Shown here: piece by piece, positions 41,968 to 53,898 of the stretch
Layout: each line of letters begins with the position of its first letter
How positions within the stretch are numbered: position 1 is the first letter of the stretch
Assembly (NCBI GenBank): GCA_017654935.2
Contig: CM065698.1
Location: forward strand, 37,415,302-37,479,301
Direction: 5' to 3'
Source: Phymorhynchus buccinoides
Lineage: Eukaryota > Mollusca > Gastropoda > Neogastropoda > Raphitomidae
Length of the DNA stretch: 64,000 bases
Position numbers and translations under genes: made by a program
Notes under the pieces: model-generated
What the model saw: the letters and a program-made list of their open reading frames with translations, nothing else
Databases searched by the model: none
Told to the model about the DNA's origin: nothing

Positions 41968-42958
41968 GTCAGGGCTGTCACCATGTCAAACTTTGAGCAC
42001 ATGATATCACACTTTAAAATCCGACCACGTGTTATCATAGTTAAAAATATACAATTAAAAACGTAAAGATTGTAAACAAAAGTTGTAAAAAGGGATTAAA
42101 ATTTAGTCGTGTATAAAAACCTTGCACAGTTAAAAGCTTACAATTTATGTTTTAAAACTTAACACGACTTTTTATACCTTATTAAAAATATTCACTTCTT
42201 TTAAGAAACTAAAAATCATGTCTGGCGGCACATCACGGAACAACACCTTCATTGATTCTGCCGTGTAGTATTTTCTTCTGGTGTCATAGAGGTCCCAACA
42301 ATCAAGGAGAATGTGTTCGATTGGGACACAAGTGTCGCAAGGCACACAGTAGGGAGGGTCTTCTCCCTTCAACAGAAACGCATGCGTAAAGTGCGAGTGT
42401 CCCGTGTGTAACTGACACAAGACAGTTTCTTCCTTCCGGCTGCCAGCAGCCGGAGGAAAACATTCCTTCAAGTTTGGACATACAGAGTGGAGATCCTCCA
42501 GCAGGTTCCACTCCTCCTGCCACAGACTGAAAACGTGAGTTGGCGACCTTAGATTTCATGTCGGAAGATGGAATGAGACATATGTCTGGACGGTCTTTTA
42601 CAGCGTCTCTGGCCAGGCGGTCCACCTCCTCATTCACCCGGATACCGACGTGACCAGGGACCCATGCCAGACGAATGTCATACCCTTTAGATTTCAAGCT
42701 GGTGAAGAGATCAATTTTTAAAAAAAAGATCAGGATGGTTAAGGTTTCAAGCCGAAATGGCTTCCAATGCAGAAAGAGTCTGTGCAAATCAAAAACTTTT
42801 CCTCATCAGACTCTCGGATCATTTTCAGAGCAAGGACAAGGGCGGTGAGTTCATTCGGGATATGTTTAGAAGAACTTAGTCCAGATGAAGGGATGTACGC
42901 AGCAGAGGCGACGCCTTCTTCAGATTTGGAACCGTCAGTGGAAACCTTATGTTTGGGT
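41935..42958 (-). mobile_element. RNase H-bearing LINE, 5'-truncated copy 2
   Basis: On the minus strand it carries the RNase H region and Cys/His C-terminus (stop at 42172) and a full 3' tail ending atcaatcaatc at about 41935, directly against the cut 5' end of copy 1. It lacks part of the Glu-motif segment (a deletion near 42850) and has a frameshift near 42540. Its own 5' end at about 42958 abuts an unrelated exon fragment. Confidence 0.8.
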
Positions 42959-43305
42959 CCCCTCTAGAGCAGAACGGATGGCCAACTATGTGTTTGTTTG
43001 CCATGGCTGCTAAAGAGGTGGTAGACCTTAACAGCGCTGTTCTAGGAATTTTCCAGGATCCCCCTCCCATCCTTGAGCCAATAGACAGTTCTCAGAATAT
43101 CCCTGGAAAACCCAAATGCGCTCACAAACCTATTATAGTCACCAATCGCGATCCTGTGCTCCGACCATGGATGGGTGCAAAACAACCATCTGGACTGAAT
43201 GGCCTGACAACTGAACCGGCAGAGCCCGACAGCCATCTCCCTTGCCTTGCATGGATGCCCTGAACCCTGGTTCCATGAACCAGCTGAGAGAACGCAAAGC
43301 CAGGG

Positions 43306-43315
<10 letters not shown>
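42959..43315 (+). pseudogene. Third copy of the RPWMGAKQPSG exon, longer version
   Basis: The frame reads NGWPTMCLFAMAAKEVVDLN, GIFQDPPPILEPIDSS, PIIVTNRDPVLRPWMGAKQP, SGLNGLTTEPAEPDSHLPCL and stops. The last part equals 3240-3345 and 54481-54590. The upstream 180 bases show what precedes the shared exon in another member of the family. It is joined on the left to a LINE fragment and on the right to a GA tract. Confidence 0.5.
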
Positions 43316-43355
<40 letters not shown>

Positions 43356-43735
43356 ACTTGCCATAGGTTCAATTGACTGAGCTTTTCCTGTTTATGCGTG
43401 CGTTTGTTGTGATCTAGTACGTAGTAGGGTAATAGCACATTGTCCTCCATCTCCATCAATAAATTATTTAAATGCTGAAGCTCAAGAAAACATAGATCAA
43501 ATATGGAGGTCACGCTCACTTTGTTAGTGAAGATCATGAATAATAAAGAAGATCAAGATTAAGATTATAGCCCTGTTGACAACTAAATTTGTCACTTACT
43601 GGGATTTGGCAGGGAAAGGTTAAACCTCCATTTGGACAGTATCATTAAGATTAAAATTATAGCCCCATCAACAGGACAGTATCATGCTGTTTTCTGAAGA
43701 AATGAATACTGGGTACTTTGAATAATGTTGGCATA
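43316..43735. repeat. Dispersed repeat with GA tract and LINE tails
   Basis: GA tract, then cttgccataggttcaattga, gcgtttgttgtgatctagta, cacattgtcctccatctcca, gaggtcacgctcactttgtt and two partial tails (tatagccctgttgacaacta; tatagccccatcaacaggac). Nearly the same block is at 45915-46310. Confidence 0.85.
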
Positions 43736-44208
43736 GACAATCAGTGAATCACTGTCTTGGGGGAAAAATCAGAGTGAAACTTGGAGTTGTTTGTGCAACA
43801 CTACACCTTCCAACAAAAGCTTCAGTTGCAAACTTGACATTTTTCAATGGAATTTTTTTTAAAATGTTATTTCATGCACAATACTGTGAACATTGCATGA
43901 TTCCATTTTTTAATAATTCTTTAACTATTTATACATGTAGTTGAAATAATTATTTTAAAGGTCAATAATTTGGATTATGCAAGAAAATTGTCTTATGAAT
44001 AATAATATAAAAAATGTTCAAATCAAATTGTCAAATGTGTGCCAGAAAACTACACAACAGTTCAACTTGTGAGGTTCGATCAGTCCATTATTTCTAAATG
44101 CTACAGCACCAACCAAAACTTGATTATGTCTCTGAAATTGACATATTGATGATTTTTTGGCAGAAAATGTTGCATACATAAAATAAAATAAAGGTTTTCA
44201 TGTGTCCA
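43736..44208. other. AT-rich, no gene seen
   Basis: Short frames only. A polypyrimidine-poor intron-like stretch that ends in the acceptor catgtgtccag before the next exon candidate. Confidence 0.45.
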
Positions 44209-44209
44209 G

Positions 44210-44799
44210 GTCTAGAGCAGGGGCTGTACAAGAAGCACGGGGCCATCATGGCATATCTAATATGCCAAAGGAATGGGTCCAAGCCAAACTTGCTGTCGTT
44301 CGCATGCTACAAACACTTTGTTGGTGAACAGGTGGAGAAGTATAACATATGCCATGTGCCTGATGACACACTATAGTTAAAGCTGACCAAGGTTTGATGC
44401 TCTTTATGAATTTGAGATTCTACTACATCTACGTTTTACTAAGGAGCTATTTGAAGGAGTATAACAGAATGGATATAATGGAACAAATGTCCTAAAACAC
44501 AATTTTGTATGAGAAAACCACAAGACATTTTTAGTTGTCTCACACCACATTAAAATTTGAATGTTGTCGATCAAGAGAGACCGAAATAGGAGTTAGTATC
44601 ACAAGCTTTCTTTTTGTATGTTCCAGATCAGTGAAGCAACTACAGACGGTGCATTTGTTGACGCTTGTAATGATCTTGATGCCCTTTTGTACCTCACTGG
44701 AATGCAGAACTTCAGTCAACGGGTGGAATACAAGGACCTCATTCTGAATGCCTTTACGCAACGACTTTGTGGAGATGCCTTAAATGAAGCTGTGGCACA
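44210..44799 (+). CDS. Two candidate exons of an unknown gene
   Basis: 44210-44374 after ccag reads LEQGLYKKHGAIMAYLICQR, NGSKPNLLSFACYKHFVGEQ, then a stop. 44627-44799 lies between ttccag and aca|gtaagttc, strong splice signals, and reads TTDGAFVDACNDLDALLYLT, GMQNFSQRVEYKDLILNAFT. Neither is recognised. Good codon flow and splice sites suggest real exons of a host or element gene, but their link to each other or to the MADF gene is not shown. Confidence 0.35.
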
Positions 44800-44884
44800 G
44801 TAAGTTCATTCACAGATGGTCATAATGGACATTCAATGTTTAGCAAAATAAGGGGGGAAATGTAAACAGGACATTATTATAATT

Positions 44885-45070
44885 TTATGATGGTTGAAGT
44901 CAATAGAACCAAAACAGAGGCTGCTTTTCACTGTCCTCAAAGACATAAACGTTCAGCCTGCAGATCAGGAGAAGATCCCAGTCAGTGTCAAACTGGACAG
45001 GAAGCTGACATGGCCCCCTCAAATCACCTCCATGCTGAGCAAAGCAGTGAGAAAGATGGAAACAGATAAA
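44885..45070 (+). pseudogene. LINE reverse-transcriptase fragment
   Basis: Frames across the segment give VEVNRTKTEA, then VKLDRKLTWPPQITSMLSKA, the late reverse-transcriptase pattern (N-x-x-K-T-E, then LD-x-x-LTW-x-x-xI). Shifted at least once. No flanking LINE. Confidence 0.55.
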
Positions 45071-45914
45071 CAAAGGAGAACAACTCTTTTGTCCGATGTT
45101 TATAATAATCCACAAGATTTCTTTAATCAACACCAAATAATATTGCAGCAAAGCATCAAATTTATTATATTTAAGGTCAAGATGAAAAGCGTTTGTGCGC
45201 TACTTAGCGCCATATTATATTATATACGTCGGTGGCAAGTACTGAAGCATTATAGAGGACGTATAATGTCGTAAGCACTGAAGAGGTTAAGGAAATGATA
45301 ATGATATCCTGTCATAGTGCATCCAGGCAAGTATGGCATAATTATATTTTAATATAATAATTCTCAAAGTCGGGATATTCTTTTTAATTTTTAAGTTTGT
45401 CTCAAAATTATAACCTTTCTTTCAGAACAAGGCAAGCTGGAAAACATCCTAACCTTGGTGACTGGGAGCCATCAGATCCCTCCTAGTGGCTTTTAGTAAG
45501 GAAGGAAAGATACAAGCATATTTCCGTCCTATCCTAGAAGGCCAAAGTTTTCGGATGGTTGGGGGTTGAAGGGAGGTGGGTGTTAGTGTGCTGTGTTATG
45601 ATTATATGCAATGCATTCTCTAATGTGTTCATGTTCATGGTGAGGATACGTGAGTAGTATATGAGGTATGAATTGAGTCTGATTCTTATATTCTCCTCCC
45701 ATCTAAGAGGGAAATAGAGGGGGGATCAGGGAGGAGCAGAGACGTCATAATCCGATAAGGGTGACATCATAATCCGATAAGGGTGACGTCATAATGTGAT
45801 AAGGGAGTCATAATCCGATAAGTGTGACGTGTGTGTGTGTGCGGAAACGCGAAAAAACATATTTGGTGGTGCTATGAGTGTATGCATCGACATGTGCGGG
45901 GGCTAGAAGATGAT
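45071..45914. other. No gene seen; gtgacgtcataatccgataa repeats
   Basis: Near 45745-45835 the phrase gtgac(g/a)tcataat(c/g)(c/t)gataag recurs four times at about 23-28 base spacing. Otherwise AT-rich and non-coding. Confidence 0.5.
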
Positions 45915-46340
45915 CAGAGAGAGAGAGAGAGAGATCGCTTGCCATAGGTTCAATTGACTGAGTTTTTCCTGTTTATGCGTGCGTTTGTTGTGATCTAGTA
46001 CGTAGTAGGGTAATAGCACATTGTCCTCCATCTCCATCAATAAATTATTTAAATGCTGAAGCTCAAGAAAACATAGATCAAATATGGAGGTCACGCTCAC
46101 TTTGTTACTAATGTTAGTGAAGATCATGAATAATGAAGAAGATTAAGATTATAGCCCCGTCGACAACTAAATTTGTCACTTACTGGGATTTGGCAGGGAA
46201 AGGTTAAACCTCCATTTGGACAGTATCATTAAGATTAAAATAATAGCCCCATCGACAGGACAGTATCATGCTGTGTTTTCTGAAGAAATGAATACTGGGT
46301 ACTTTGAATAGGTTGTGCAGTGTTTTGAATACTACTGTGA
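45915..46340. repeat. Dispersed repeat and LINE-tail block, second copy
   Basis: Same sequence of words as 43316-43735, running to ctgaagaaatgaatactggg and ending just before the LINE ORF at 46348. The two blocks are 2.6 kb apart in direct orientation. Confidence 0.85.
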
Positions 46341-46347
46341 TCATTGA

Positions 46348-49300
46348 TTGAGCGCCATTGTGGGAGTGGGAATTGGATACCATCTTCCTCGGGTCCGGAA
46401 ACACCATGGTGGCCGGCGGAAACAGAGAAAGATCAGCACAGTGTGTGGTAACAGACCTGATTTGGCCACCACTAAGCTGCCAACGCCTGACATCAACCAA
46501 CACTGGGTCAGTCGACACGCCTTGCCTGTCTACCCCTTACCTCCCTCTCACTGCCATCATGTGGAACAATCCCTGAACTGTACAAATACTAGCTGTACAA
46601 CCAAGCGTTCCCCTGACAACCTGATACGTATTCCAATTAGCAATGGGCCCTCCAGTACAACACAACGTAACGATTCCAACAGTCTACAACTGGCCCTCTT
46701 TAACGCAAGATCTGTTAGCGACCCACTGAAACGAGCAGAGATCCACTCTTTCATTACGGACAATGACTGTGATGTTTTCGTAATAACAGAATCCTGGCTT
46801 AAAAAACAAGGCGATGAAGCAAAGTGTGCTGACCTGACACCATCTGGCTACACACTCTCTTCCTTCCCCCGCCCTTCACGCGGTGGGGGGATTGCGCTCA
46901 TCTCTAAGAACTCTCTGGCCAAGCATCTTTCTACCTCCACTGCCTTTCCCTTCCAACATCTCAGCTTTGAAGCAGTTCGCGTTACCCTGGCAACGTCGTC
47001 TTCTCCTGTCCACTTCATCTGCGTGTACCGACCTCCACCAAGCCGCAAAAATAAACTGACAGACGCTATGTTTCTCAGTGAATTCCCTGACCTTTTAGAG
47101 TACTGTAATAACCTTTCTGGAAAGTGTATTATATTAGGAGACATTAATGTTCATTTTGATACTCAGCATAACCCTGTAACTACTAAGACGATTAATGCTT
47201 TGGATATGTTTCACTTTAGTCAATCTGTTACCGAGCCAACTCATGAACGTGGCCACATTCTGGACTGGGTAATTTATAGACCAGATGATGATTTGCTACG
47301 CTCTACTCATGTCACTCAATCTCTTGCTTCTGACCATTTCTGTATTGTTTGTGAACTATGTTTGTCTGTCCCGTCTGACACCCCATCGTACAGACAGTCT
47401 CGTAATGTACGCGGCATGGATAGATCAGCATTTCAAGCAGAGTTGCGCGCGACTATCTGCCCTGAATCATGCCCCACGGTCAACAACCTTAACAGCGCTC
47501 TCACTCGCGTTATCGACACACACGCGCCGTTACGTCACCGCCAAGAGCGTGCTGATAGACTGGAGCCGTGGTACCCTTTAGTTAGCACTGAACTGAACTC
47601 GGCGAAGTCAGAAAAGCGTGTAGCTGAAAGAGCATGGCTTAAGACCCCCCTTACCGTTACAAAACAAATCTTCAACGCTGCGAAACGAAAAATAGCGAAC
47701 ATAGTGTTGACAGCAAGATCCTCCTTTTACACTGACCAAATAAACAATGCAGTGACCTCTAGTCGGCTGTTTTCTATCTGCAGCAAACTACTGGGGCGTG
47801 AAAAAAGCACCCCTCTCCCTACCACCCACCCTGTCAGTGACCTTCCTGATGTCTTTAACGACTACTTTGTTCAGAAAATCCAGCTGATCAGAAACGAACT
47901 TGATCAGGCTTCTTCCACACCTAGGCCTACCACCCTGTTAGACCAAATAGGAACAACATCCACGTTCTTGGAATTTCAGCCAGTTACTGCCTTTGAATTG
48001 AAGAAGATCATTCTAAAAGCAAAACCCACTTCCTGTCCTCTTGACCCTATACCGACGCCACTTTTCATAGAGTATCTTGATGAACTACTCCCTACTCTCA
48101 CCCATATTGTCAACAACTCTCTAACATCTGGCTCCTTTCCATCTGTGTTCAAAACTGCCATTGTCAAACCACTTCTAAAGAAATCATCCCTTGACCCAAA
48201 CACTCTCAAGAACTATAGGCCTATATCCAACCTCTCTTTCATATCAAAAATCATCGAGAAATTAGTTCTTCATCAACTCCTAGGCTATCTCAATGAACAT
48301 CAACTCATCAGTTGTTCACAATCAGCGTACAGGCCATTTCACAGCACTGAAACGGCACTGTTGAAAGTAACTAATGACATTCTCTTAGCTCTTGACTCTG
48401 GTGACGCATCTATATTAACTCTTTTGGATCTTTCAGCTGCTTTTGATACTATTGACCACCATATACTCCTTAAGAGGCTTCAAATCACCTATGGAATATC
48501 AAGCACTGCTCTGTCATGGTTCTCGTCTTACCTTTCTGGTCGAACTCAGTCTGTCTCCATCAATGACTCATCTTCTGCAATGGTTGGCCTCACATGTGGG
48601 GTTCCTCAAGGCTCAGTACTTGGACCAGTCCTCTTCATCATGTACACTAAACCCCTGTCCGAGTTGATCACTTCTCATTCAGTTGATTCTCAGTCTTTTG
48701 CTGATGATACACAACTCCACAAGCCTGTATCCCCATCTACCATTCTTCCTTCTATATCTTCACTTGAATTCTGCATTCGCAACATCAAATCATGGATGCT
48801 ACAAAACAAACTGAAGCTGAATGACGACAAAACGGAGGCCTTGTTCATCCACTCTCCATCTAGAAAACTTCCGTACCCAAAGCCTGATTCCATCTCTGTC
48901 TGTGACACTCAAATACCCTTTTCTCCTTCTGCTAGAAATCTTGGCTTCCACATCTCTCAAGATATGAGTGTTGACTCACAAGTTCAAACTATCTGTCGGT
49001 CAGCATACTGTGAGCTGCGTCGCATTGGTACGATTCGCCATCTCCTGTCTATAGATACTACTAAAATACTAGTCTGCGCTTTTGTTCTCTCTAAACTAGA
49101 TTATTGTAATTCACTCTTGTATGGCTGCCCCCAACACCTCATTGACAAGCTTCAAAAAGTCCAGAACTCTGCTGCCAGACTTGTCCTCAAGGTCTCTAAG
49201 TATCATCATGTTCAACCACTCCTGATATCCCTTCATTGGCTTTCCATCAAAGCACGTATTGACTACAAAATTTCCACTCTATGTCATTCTTATTTCTCTG

Positions 49301-49551
49301 GAAATGCCCCTAGCTACATTTCTGACATGCTTTCTGTCTATACTCCATCAAGGCAATTGCGGTCATCTTCAGATTCCAAAATTCTCTGTGTTCCTAGTAC
49401 ACGAACAAAAATGTTTGGTGAGCGCTCCTTTTCCTTTTCGGCCCCATCAGTTTGGAACTCCTTACCACGCGAAATCCGCCATATCCAGTCCTTGCAATGT
49501 TTCAAATCAGCTCTCAAGACCCACCTGTTCAAGCTACATCACAACCTTTAG
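46348..49551 (+). CDS. L2/CR1-like ORF2: endonuclease and reverse transcriptase
   Basis: 1067 open codons. Endonuclease motifs: LALFNARSV (residue 116 on), VITESW (E148), IILGDINVHFD (D265) and ASDHF (H331). Reverse transcriptase: NYRPISNLSFISKIIEKLV, LLDLSAAFDTIDH, CGVPQGSVLGPVLF and the catalytic SFADDTQLH (784-792). The C-terminus ends SLQCFKSALKTHLFKL, the usual CR1/L2 close. There is no ATG in the first 240 codons, so either the 5' end is lost, the start lies in another frame, or reinitiation is used. No stop interrupts the domains, so loss of function, if any, is recent. Confidence 0.85.
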   Translation: MSAIVGVGIGYHLPRVRKHHGGRRKQRKISTVCGNRPDLATTKLPTPDINQHWVSRHALPVYPLPPSHCHHVEQSLNCTNTSCTTKRSPDNLIRIPISNGPSSTTQRNDSNSLQLALFNARSVSDPLKRAEIHSFITDNDCDVFVITESWLKKQGDEAKCADLTPSGYTLSSFPRPSRGGGIALISKNSLAKHLSTSTAFPFQHLSFEAVRVTLATSSSPVHFICVYRPPPSRKNKLTDAMFLSEFPDLLEYCNNLSGKCIILGDINVHFDTQHNPVTTKTINALDMFHFSQSVTEPTHERGHILDWVIYRPDDDLLRSTHVTQSLASDHFCIVCELCLSVPSDTPSYRQSRNVRGMDRSAFQAELRATICPESCPTVNNLNSALTRVIDTHAPLRHRQERADRLEPWYPLVSTELNSAKSEKRVAERAWLKTPLTVTKQIFNAAKRKIANIVLTARSSFYTDQINNAVTSSRLFSICSKLLGREKSTPLPTTHPVSDLPDVFNDYFVQKIQLIRNELDQASSTPRPTTLLDQIGTTSTFLEFQPVTAFELKKIILKAKPTSCPLDPIPTPLFIEYLDELLPTLTHIVNNSLTSGSFPSVFKTAIVKPLLKKSSLDPNTLKNYRPISNLSFISKIIEKLVLHQLLGYLNEHQLISCSQSAYRPFHSTETALLKVTNDILLALDSGDASILTLLDLSAAFDTIDHHILLKRLQITYGISSTALSWFSSYLSGRTQSVSINDSSSAMVGLTCGVPQGSVLGPVLFIMYTKPLSELITSHSVDSQSFADDTQLHKPVSPSTILPSISSLEFCIRNIKSWMLQNKLKLNDDKTEALFIHSPSRKLPYPKPDSISVCDTQIPFSPSARNLGFHISQDMSVDSQVQTICRSAYCELRRIGTIRHLLSIDTTKILVCAFVLSKLDYCNSLLYGCPQHLIDKLQKVQNSAARLVLKVSKYHHVQPLLISLHWLSIKARIDYKISTLCHSYFSGNAPSYISDMLSVYTPSRQLRSSSDSKILCVPSTRTKMFGERSFSFSAPSVWNSLPREIRHIQSLQCFKSALKTHLFKLHHNL

Positions 49552-49647
49552 GCCACATTACTTCTGGACTCTATTCTCACACACACACTCCCCTCCCCCC
49601 ATACTAGTTTCACTGTGTGTTGACTGCAATGTGTACGTCAGCTTTGT

Positions 49648-49881
<234 letters not shown>

Positions 49882-50067
49882 CGGTACGTGCCTGTATGTG
49901 TGGGTGGGGTGTGTATGTGTATGCCTATTTGCATGTGCGTGAGCGATTATTTCGTTTTGTTGTTGAATTTCTTGCTTTTAATTTTTGTTGTTGTTAAGCG
50001 CATAGAGCTCCACATTGGTGGAGGAATGCGCTATATAAATGATTCACTATTATTATTATTATTATTG

Positions 50068-50797
50068 TTTATAAGGGCCGTAGCTTTCAGCAGATACAAG
50101 TATCCACTTTCATTTTGATTAATTGACTAGGCCCCAGCTCTACTTTCGTAGTTTCCCACGATAGAATTCGTGAATTCTCGTTCAGTTTCCCTTCTTTAAG
50201 ACTACTATTTTTTTAAAGGCAATTTTGTGCTTTAGGTTAAGTTTTTTATTTCCTTAAAAGTTGCCAGACAGAATCGTATACTAAAAACGAGTCCATCTTA
50301 CAAGTTTTGTTCCATAGCTATTACGCTTTCAGGCGTGAGGCGAGTTTGAAAATCACTGAATAAGTATGTCAGTGCCAGCGCCGATTCAACACGGACTGTG
50401 TAGTCTCCATTAAAGAAGCAGGCGAAAGCTGACCTCGGCTCAGAAAAGTAGGCCAAAATCTCGGTCAGCTAGGCCTACTCTGTGTTTCTGTTTTTGTCTG
50501 ACACTCGCCCTGTCTCTGCCCCCCCCCCCCCTTCACTTTTTCTTCTGTCTTTTTATTTGCATGTCATTGTCTTTGTCATTTGTTTCATTTGCTCAACTTC
50601 ACTGTTGGGCTTTGTTGTTGTTTTTTCTTTCTCAAAATAGTTTGCTTTATGCATGGTGTGGGTGTGTAAATGAAAGGGCATGGTGCAAAGAACCTATTGT
50701 AGCTTACCCTTTAATAATCCTCAATAAAAAAAATATTCCCTCTCTCTCTCTCTCTCTCTTAGTCTGCGTGTATGCAATTGCGTAAGTCAGGAAGATA

Positions 50798-50833
<36 letters not shown>

Positions 50834-50930
50834 GTATGAAGAGAGTGAATAAATTTTAGTAAATTTTATTGTGCTTATTTTTAGTTCTCTCTCTATCTCT
50901 CGCTCACTCCCTCCCTATCTCTCCATACGT

Positions 50931-50976
<46 letters not shown>

Positions 50977-50980
50977 GCGT

Positions 50981-51011
<31 letters not shown>

Positions 51012-51036
51012 CGAGGGACGGAGCCGAGAGAAGAAG
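50068..51036. other. No gene seen; promoter-side simple repeats
   Basis: Poly-C near 50520, CT tract near 50738, GA tract 50803-50830, and GT then GA 50935-51013 directly before the transposase start codon at 51037. No clear TATA box. This stretch has no visible counterpart in copy A because copy A is cut by the window edge. Confidence 0.5.
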
Positions 51037-53898
51037 ATGGCAAAAGTTGCTCACACCAAGGAATTGCACACACACAGACTGAATTCTCTGTGTAGACTTT
51101 GTGGGAACAGGTCAAAGAAATTTCATCAGAAGGAAACTTTTTTTGGTAAAGAATTTGCATCAGTATTACAGCAGCACTTTGGGTTGGTGTTCTCTGAGAA
51201 AACACAAGGCGAGCAGTATTCTAGAACCATTTGTATACCATGCTATATGAAGGTCAAGAGAGCAAAAACATCTGGTAATCCGTCTAAGAATGTTGTCCAG
51301 TCAATGAAACAGCAGATTGACAGGACAAACAGGATTTGGTCAGAGTTTAACCCCACATGTGAAGCAGCTGATGCACGGTCTGTTCTACATTCCTGGCCCA
51401 AGCTAAAGGAGGGAGAGCCGTTAAGAAGAAAAAATGTGTCAAATCTGTCAAGGCAGTGAGTGAGAACACCTATCATTCTACTACAGTGGGTTCAGGTGAT
51501 ATGTTTGTCAACAGCGCCAGTAGTGTAGGGGGGCCTTCAGGACTTGTCAACAGCACCAGTAGTGTAGGGGGGCCTTCAGGACTTGTCAACAGCGCCACTA
51601 TTGTAGGGGAGCCTTCAGGACTTGTCAACAGCACCAGTAGTGTAGGGGAGCCTTCAGGACTTGTCAACAGCGCCAGTAGTGTAGGGGAGCCTTCAGGACT
51701 TGTCAACAGCGCCAGTAGTGTAGGGGAGCCTTCAGGACTTGTCAACAGCACCAGTAGTGTAGGGGAGCCTTCAGGACTTGTCAACAGCGCCAGTAGTGTA
51801 GGGGGGCTTTCAGGACTTGTCAACAGCGCCAGTAGTGTAGGGGGGCCTTCAGGACTTGTCAACAGCGCCACTATTGTAGGGGAGCCTTCAGGACTTGTCA
51901 ACAGCGCCAGTAGTGTAGGGGGGCCTTCAGGACTTGTCAACAGCGCCAGTAGTGTAGGGGGGCCTTCAGGACTTATCAACAGCACCAGTAGTTTAGGGGG
52001 GGCTTCAGGACTTGTCAACAGCGCCACTATTGTAGGGGAGCCTTCAGGACTTGTCAACAGCGCCAGTAGTGTAGGGGGGCCTTCAGGACTTGTCAATAGC
52101 ACCACTAGTGTATGGGAGCCTTCAGGACTTGTCAACAGCGCCTGCAGTGCAAGGGAGCTTTCAGGACTTGTCAACAGTATATGGGAGACATCTATCAGTG
52201 CTGCTACAGTAGTGAATGATAATTTAGGCGACAGCATTGTCAATGAGAAACAACAGGACAATGCAGCTCACAAGCCATCCATGTTTCAGCCGTCAGCGTC
52301 ATCAACACCTCAGCATAACAGTGTCAAAAGGGCCTTGGTAGGTTATCTCAATACCAAAGCATCAGGTCTTCCAAAGAGCACCAATCCATCAACACAAGTT
52401 GAGGAAGAAAACATGAGTGATATTAGTGATACGATATCAGAGATCGATACATCAATTGAGACCGACTTGGAAGAAAATCAGGGACAGATCCAGTCATGTC
52501 AGTCCTCACTGCCATCTGAAACAGAGGTGCATCAGCCATCAAAAACCGGACCACGCCCCCCTCATCTCCGACCTCTAGAAGAACTTGAGGCTCCACTGAC
52601 AGCTGCAGAAGAAGCCTACTTCACAGGTTTAGTCCGCATCAAAATGCAAGTCAGAGGACAAAGAGACTGTTACTTGCAAGACTGGGGGCCAGCCCATCAT
52701 CCTGATGAAGATAACTAAAGCCAGGAAGCCTTCAGGTTTAGCTAGGACTCCAACAAGGAAAATGAGAGTGAACAAAGTCGCCAACATTCGAAAAGAGTTT
52801 TCAGGTGCCTCTGATTCTGATTTGCTAAAACAGCAAAGTGAAGAGATCCAGTCCTTGAGGAAAGAAAAAAAGAGGGCAGCTCTAGAAGCTGCTGGGTGTT
52901 CGAAAAGTCACATCACAGCCAAAGACGCAATGAAACTTGTCATTAGGATGTCAATGACATATGGAAAACAGAGGCAGTTTAGACAGATGTTAAAGAAGTT
53001 GGGGATTAGTTTTGACAGCCAGGAAAAAGAGAAAGACTTCAAAAACAGTTTGTTTTGCGATGAGGTACAGATCAGTATGCGTAAACTTAGTTTTCATCTT
53101 CCCAAAAGCGGCACTGAATGCAGAAAGTTCTTCCCTGTGGCACACGTCAAAGATCTACAAAATGTTGTCACTAGTCTTCTCAATCAGTACGACCAAAAAC
53201 ATCTCCTGACCTGGCACAGAAACACCATCCCTGAAGAGTAAATCTGGGTGAAGATTGCAGGCGACCATGGAGGCGGCAGCTTCAAAGTGGTGCTGTCCAT
53301 AGCCAATACCCCACACCCCAACGCCAGGGACAACAGCTTCCTCATCTGTCTGGTGGAGGCCAAGGACACCAACGAAAACATCAGGAGTGTTCTGGGCCCA
53401 ATGAATGAGCAGATCCAACAGTTGGAACAATCCAAGTGGAATCAGAAAACGCTCCGAATATTTTTGTGTGGAGACTACGATTTCCTGACAAAACTGTTCG
53501 GTCTCTTAGGAGCTCAGGGCGTTTTCCCATACCTGTGGTGCACTGCCACAAAGCAGCAGAATTACCCACAGGACCGTGTCGGCGAAAACGAGATCACGCC
53601 CAGAACACTTGCAGGCATGAAAGACCAGCATGCAAAGTTTGTTCGAGGCGGCTCAAAAAAGGCCAAGGCCAAAGAGTACCAGAACCAGGTGCTGCCAGTT
53701 GTGTGGGACATTGAACTGGACCACGTGGCCCCTCCCTACCTGCACATCCTTCTGGGGGTGGCCAAGAAGCATCATGATTTGCTGAAGGAAGAGTGCTTTG
53801 ACCTGGATAAGAGATTAGCCCTGGACATGAAACCAGACGACCCCAACCTGAAGGTCACCAAATCAAGTTTCAAAGATGTTGTCAAGAAAGTCAACTCT
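51037..53898 (+). pseudogene. N-RAG-TP-like transposase gene, copy B (with N-terminus)
   Basis: ATG 51037 opens a RAG1-like N-terminal zinc region: SLCRLCGNRSKKFH (C19, C22) and RTICIPCYMKVKRAK (C66, C69), comparable to the first two Cys pairs of RAG1. A one-base slip in an A run near 51433 shifts into the 13-residue repeats (about 17 units). The linker, coiled-coil part and core follow. Private breaks: a 2-base loss near 52649, TAA at 53238-53240 where copy A has a Glu-Asp context, and loss of the first Cys of the core C-x2-C (Tyr in FPYLWC). The core KIAGDHGGGSFK and ELDHVAPPYLHILLG are intact. Not functional as read. Confidence 0.65.
51497..52175 (+). repeat. 39-bp coding minisatellite, about 17 units
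   Basis: The same unit as at 20-945, six fewer copies. The antisense strand is also open for over 260 codons because of the period. Confidence 0.95.

Noticed and set aside
51473..52261. 262-codon antisense frame opposite the 13-residue repeats
   Set aside because: The 39-bp period keeps all units open on both strands; the sense strand continues into recognisable transposase sequence, the antisense does not.
51037..53898. Functional RAG-like recombinase locus
   Set aside because: No RAG2-like kelch gene and no recombination-signal-like heptamer/nonamer ends were seen, and both copies are broken by stops and frameshifts.
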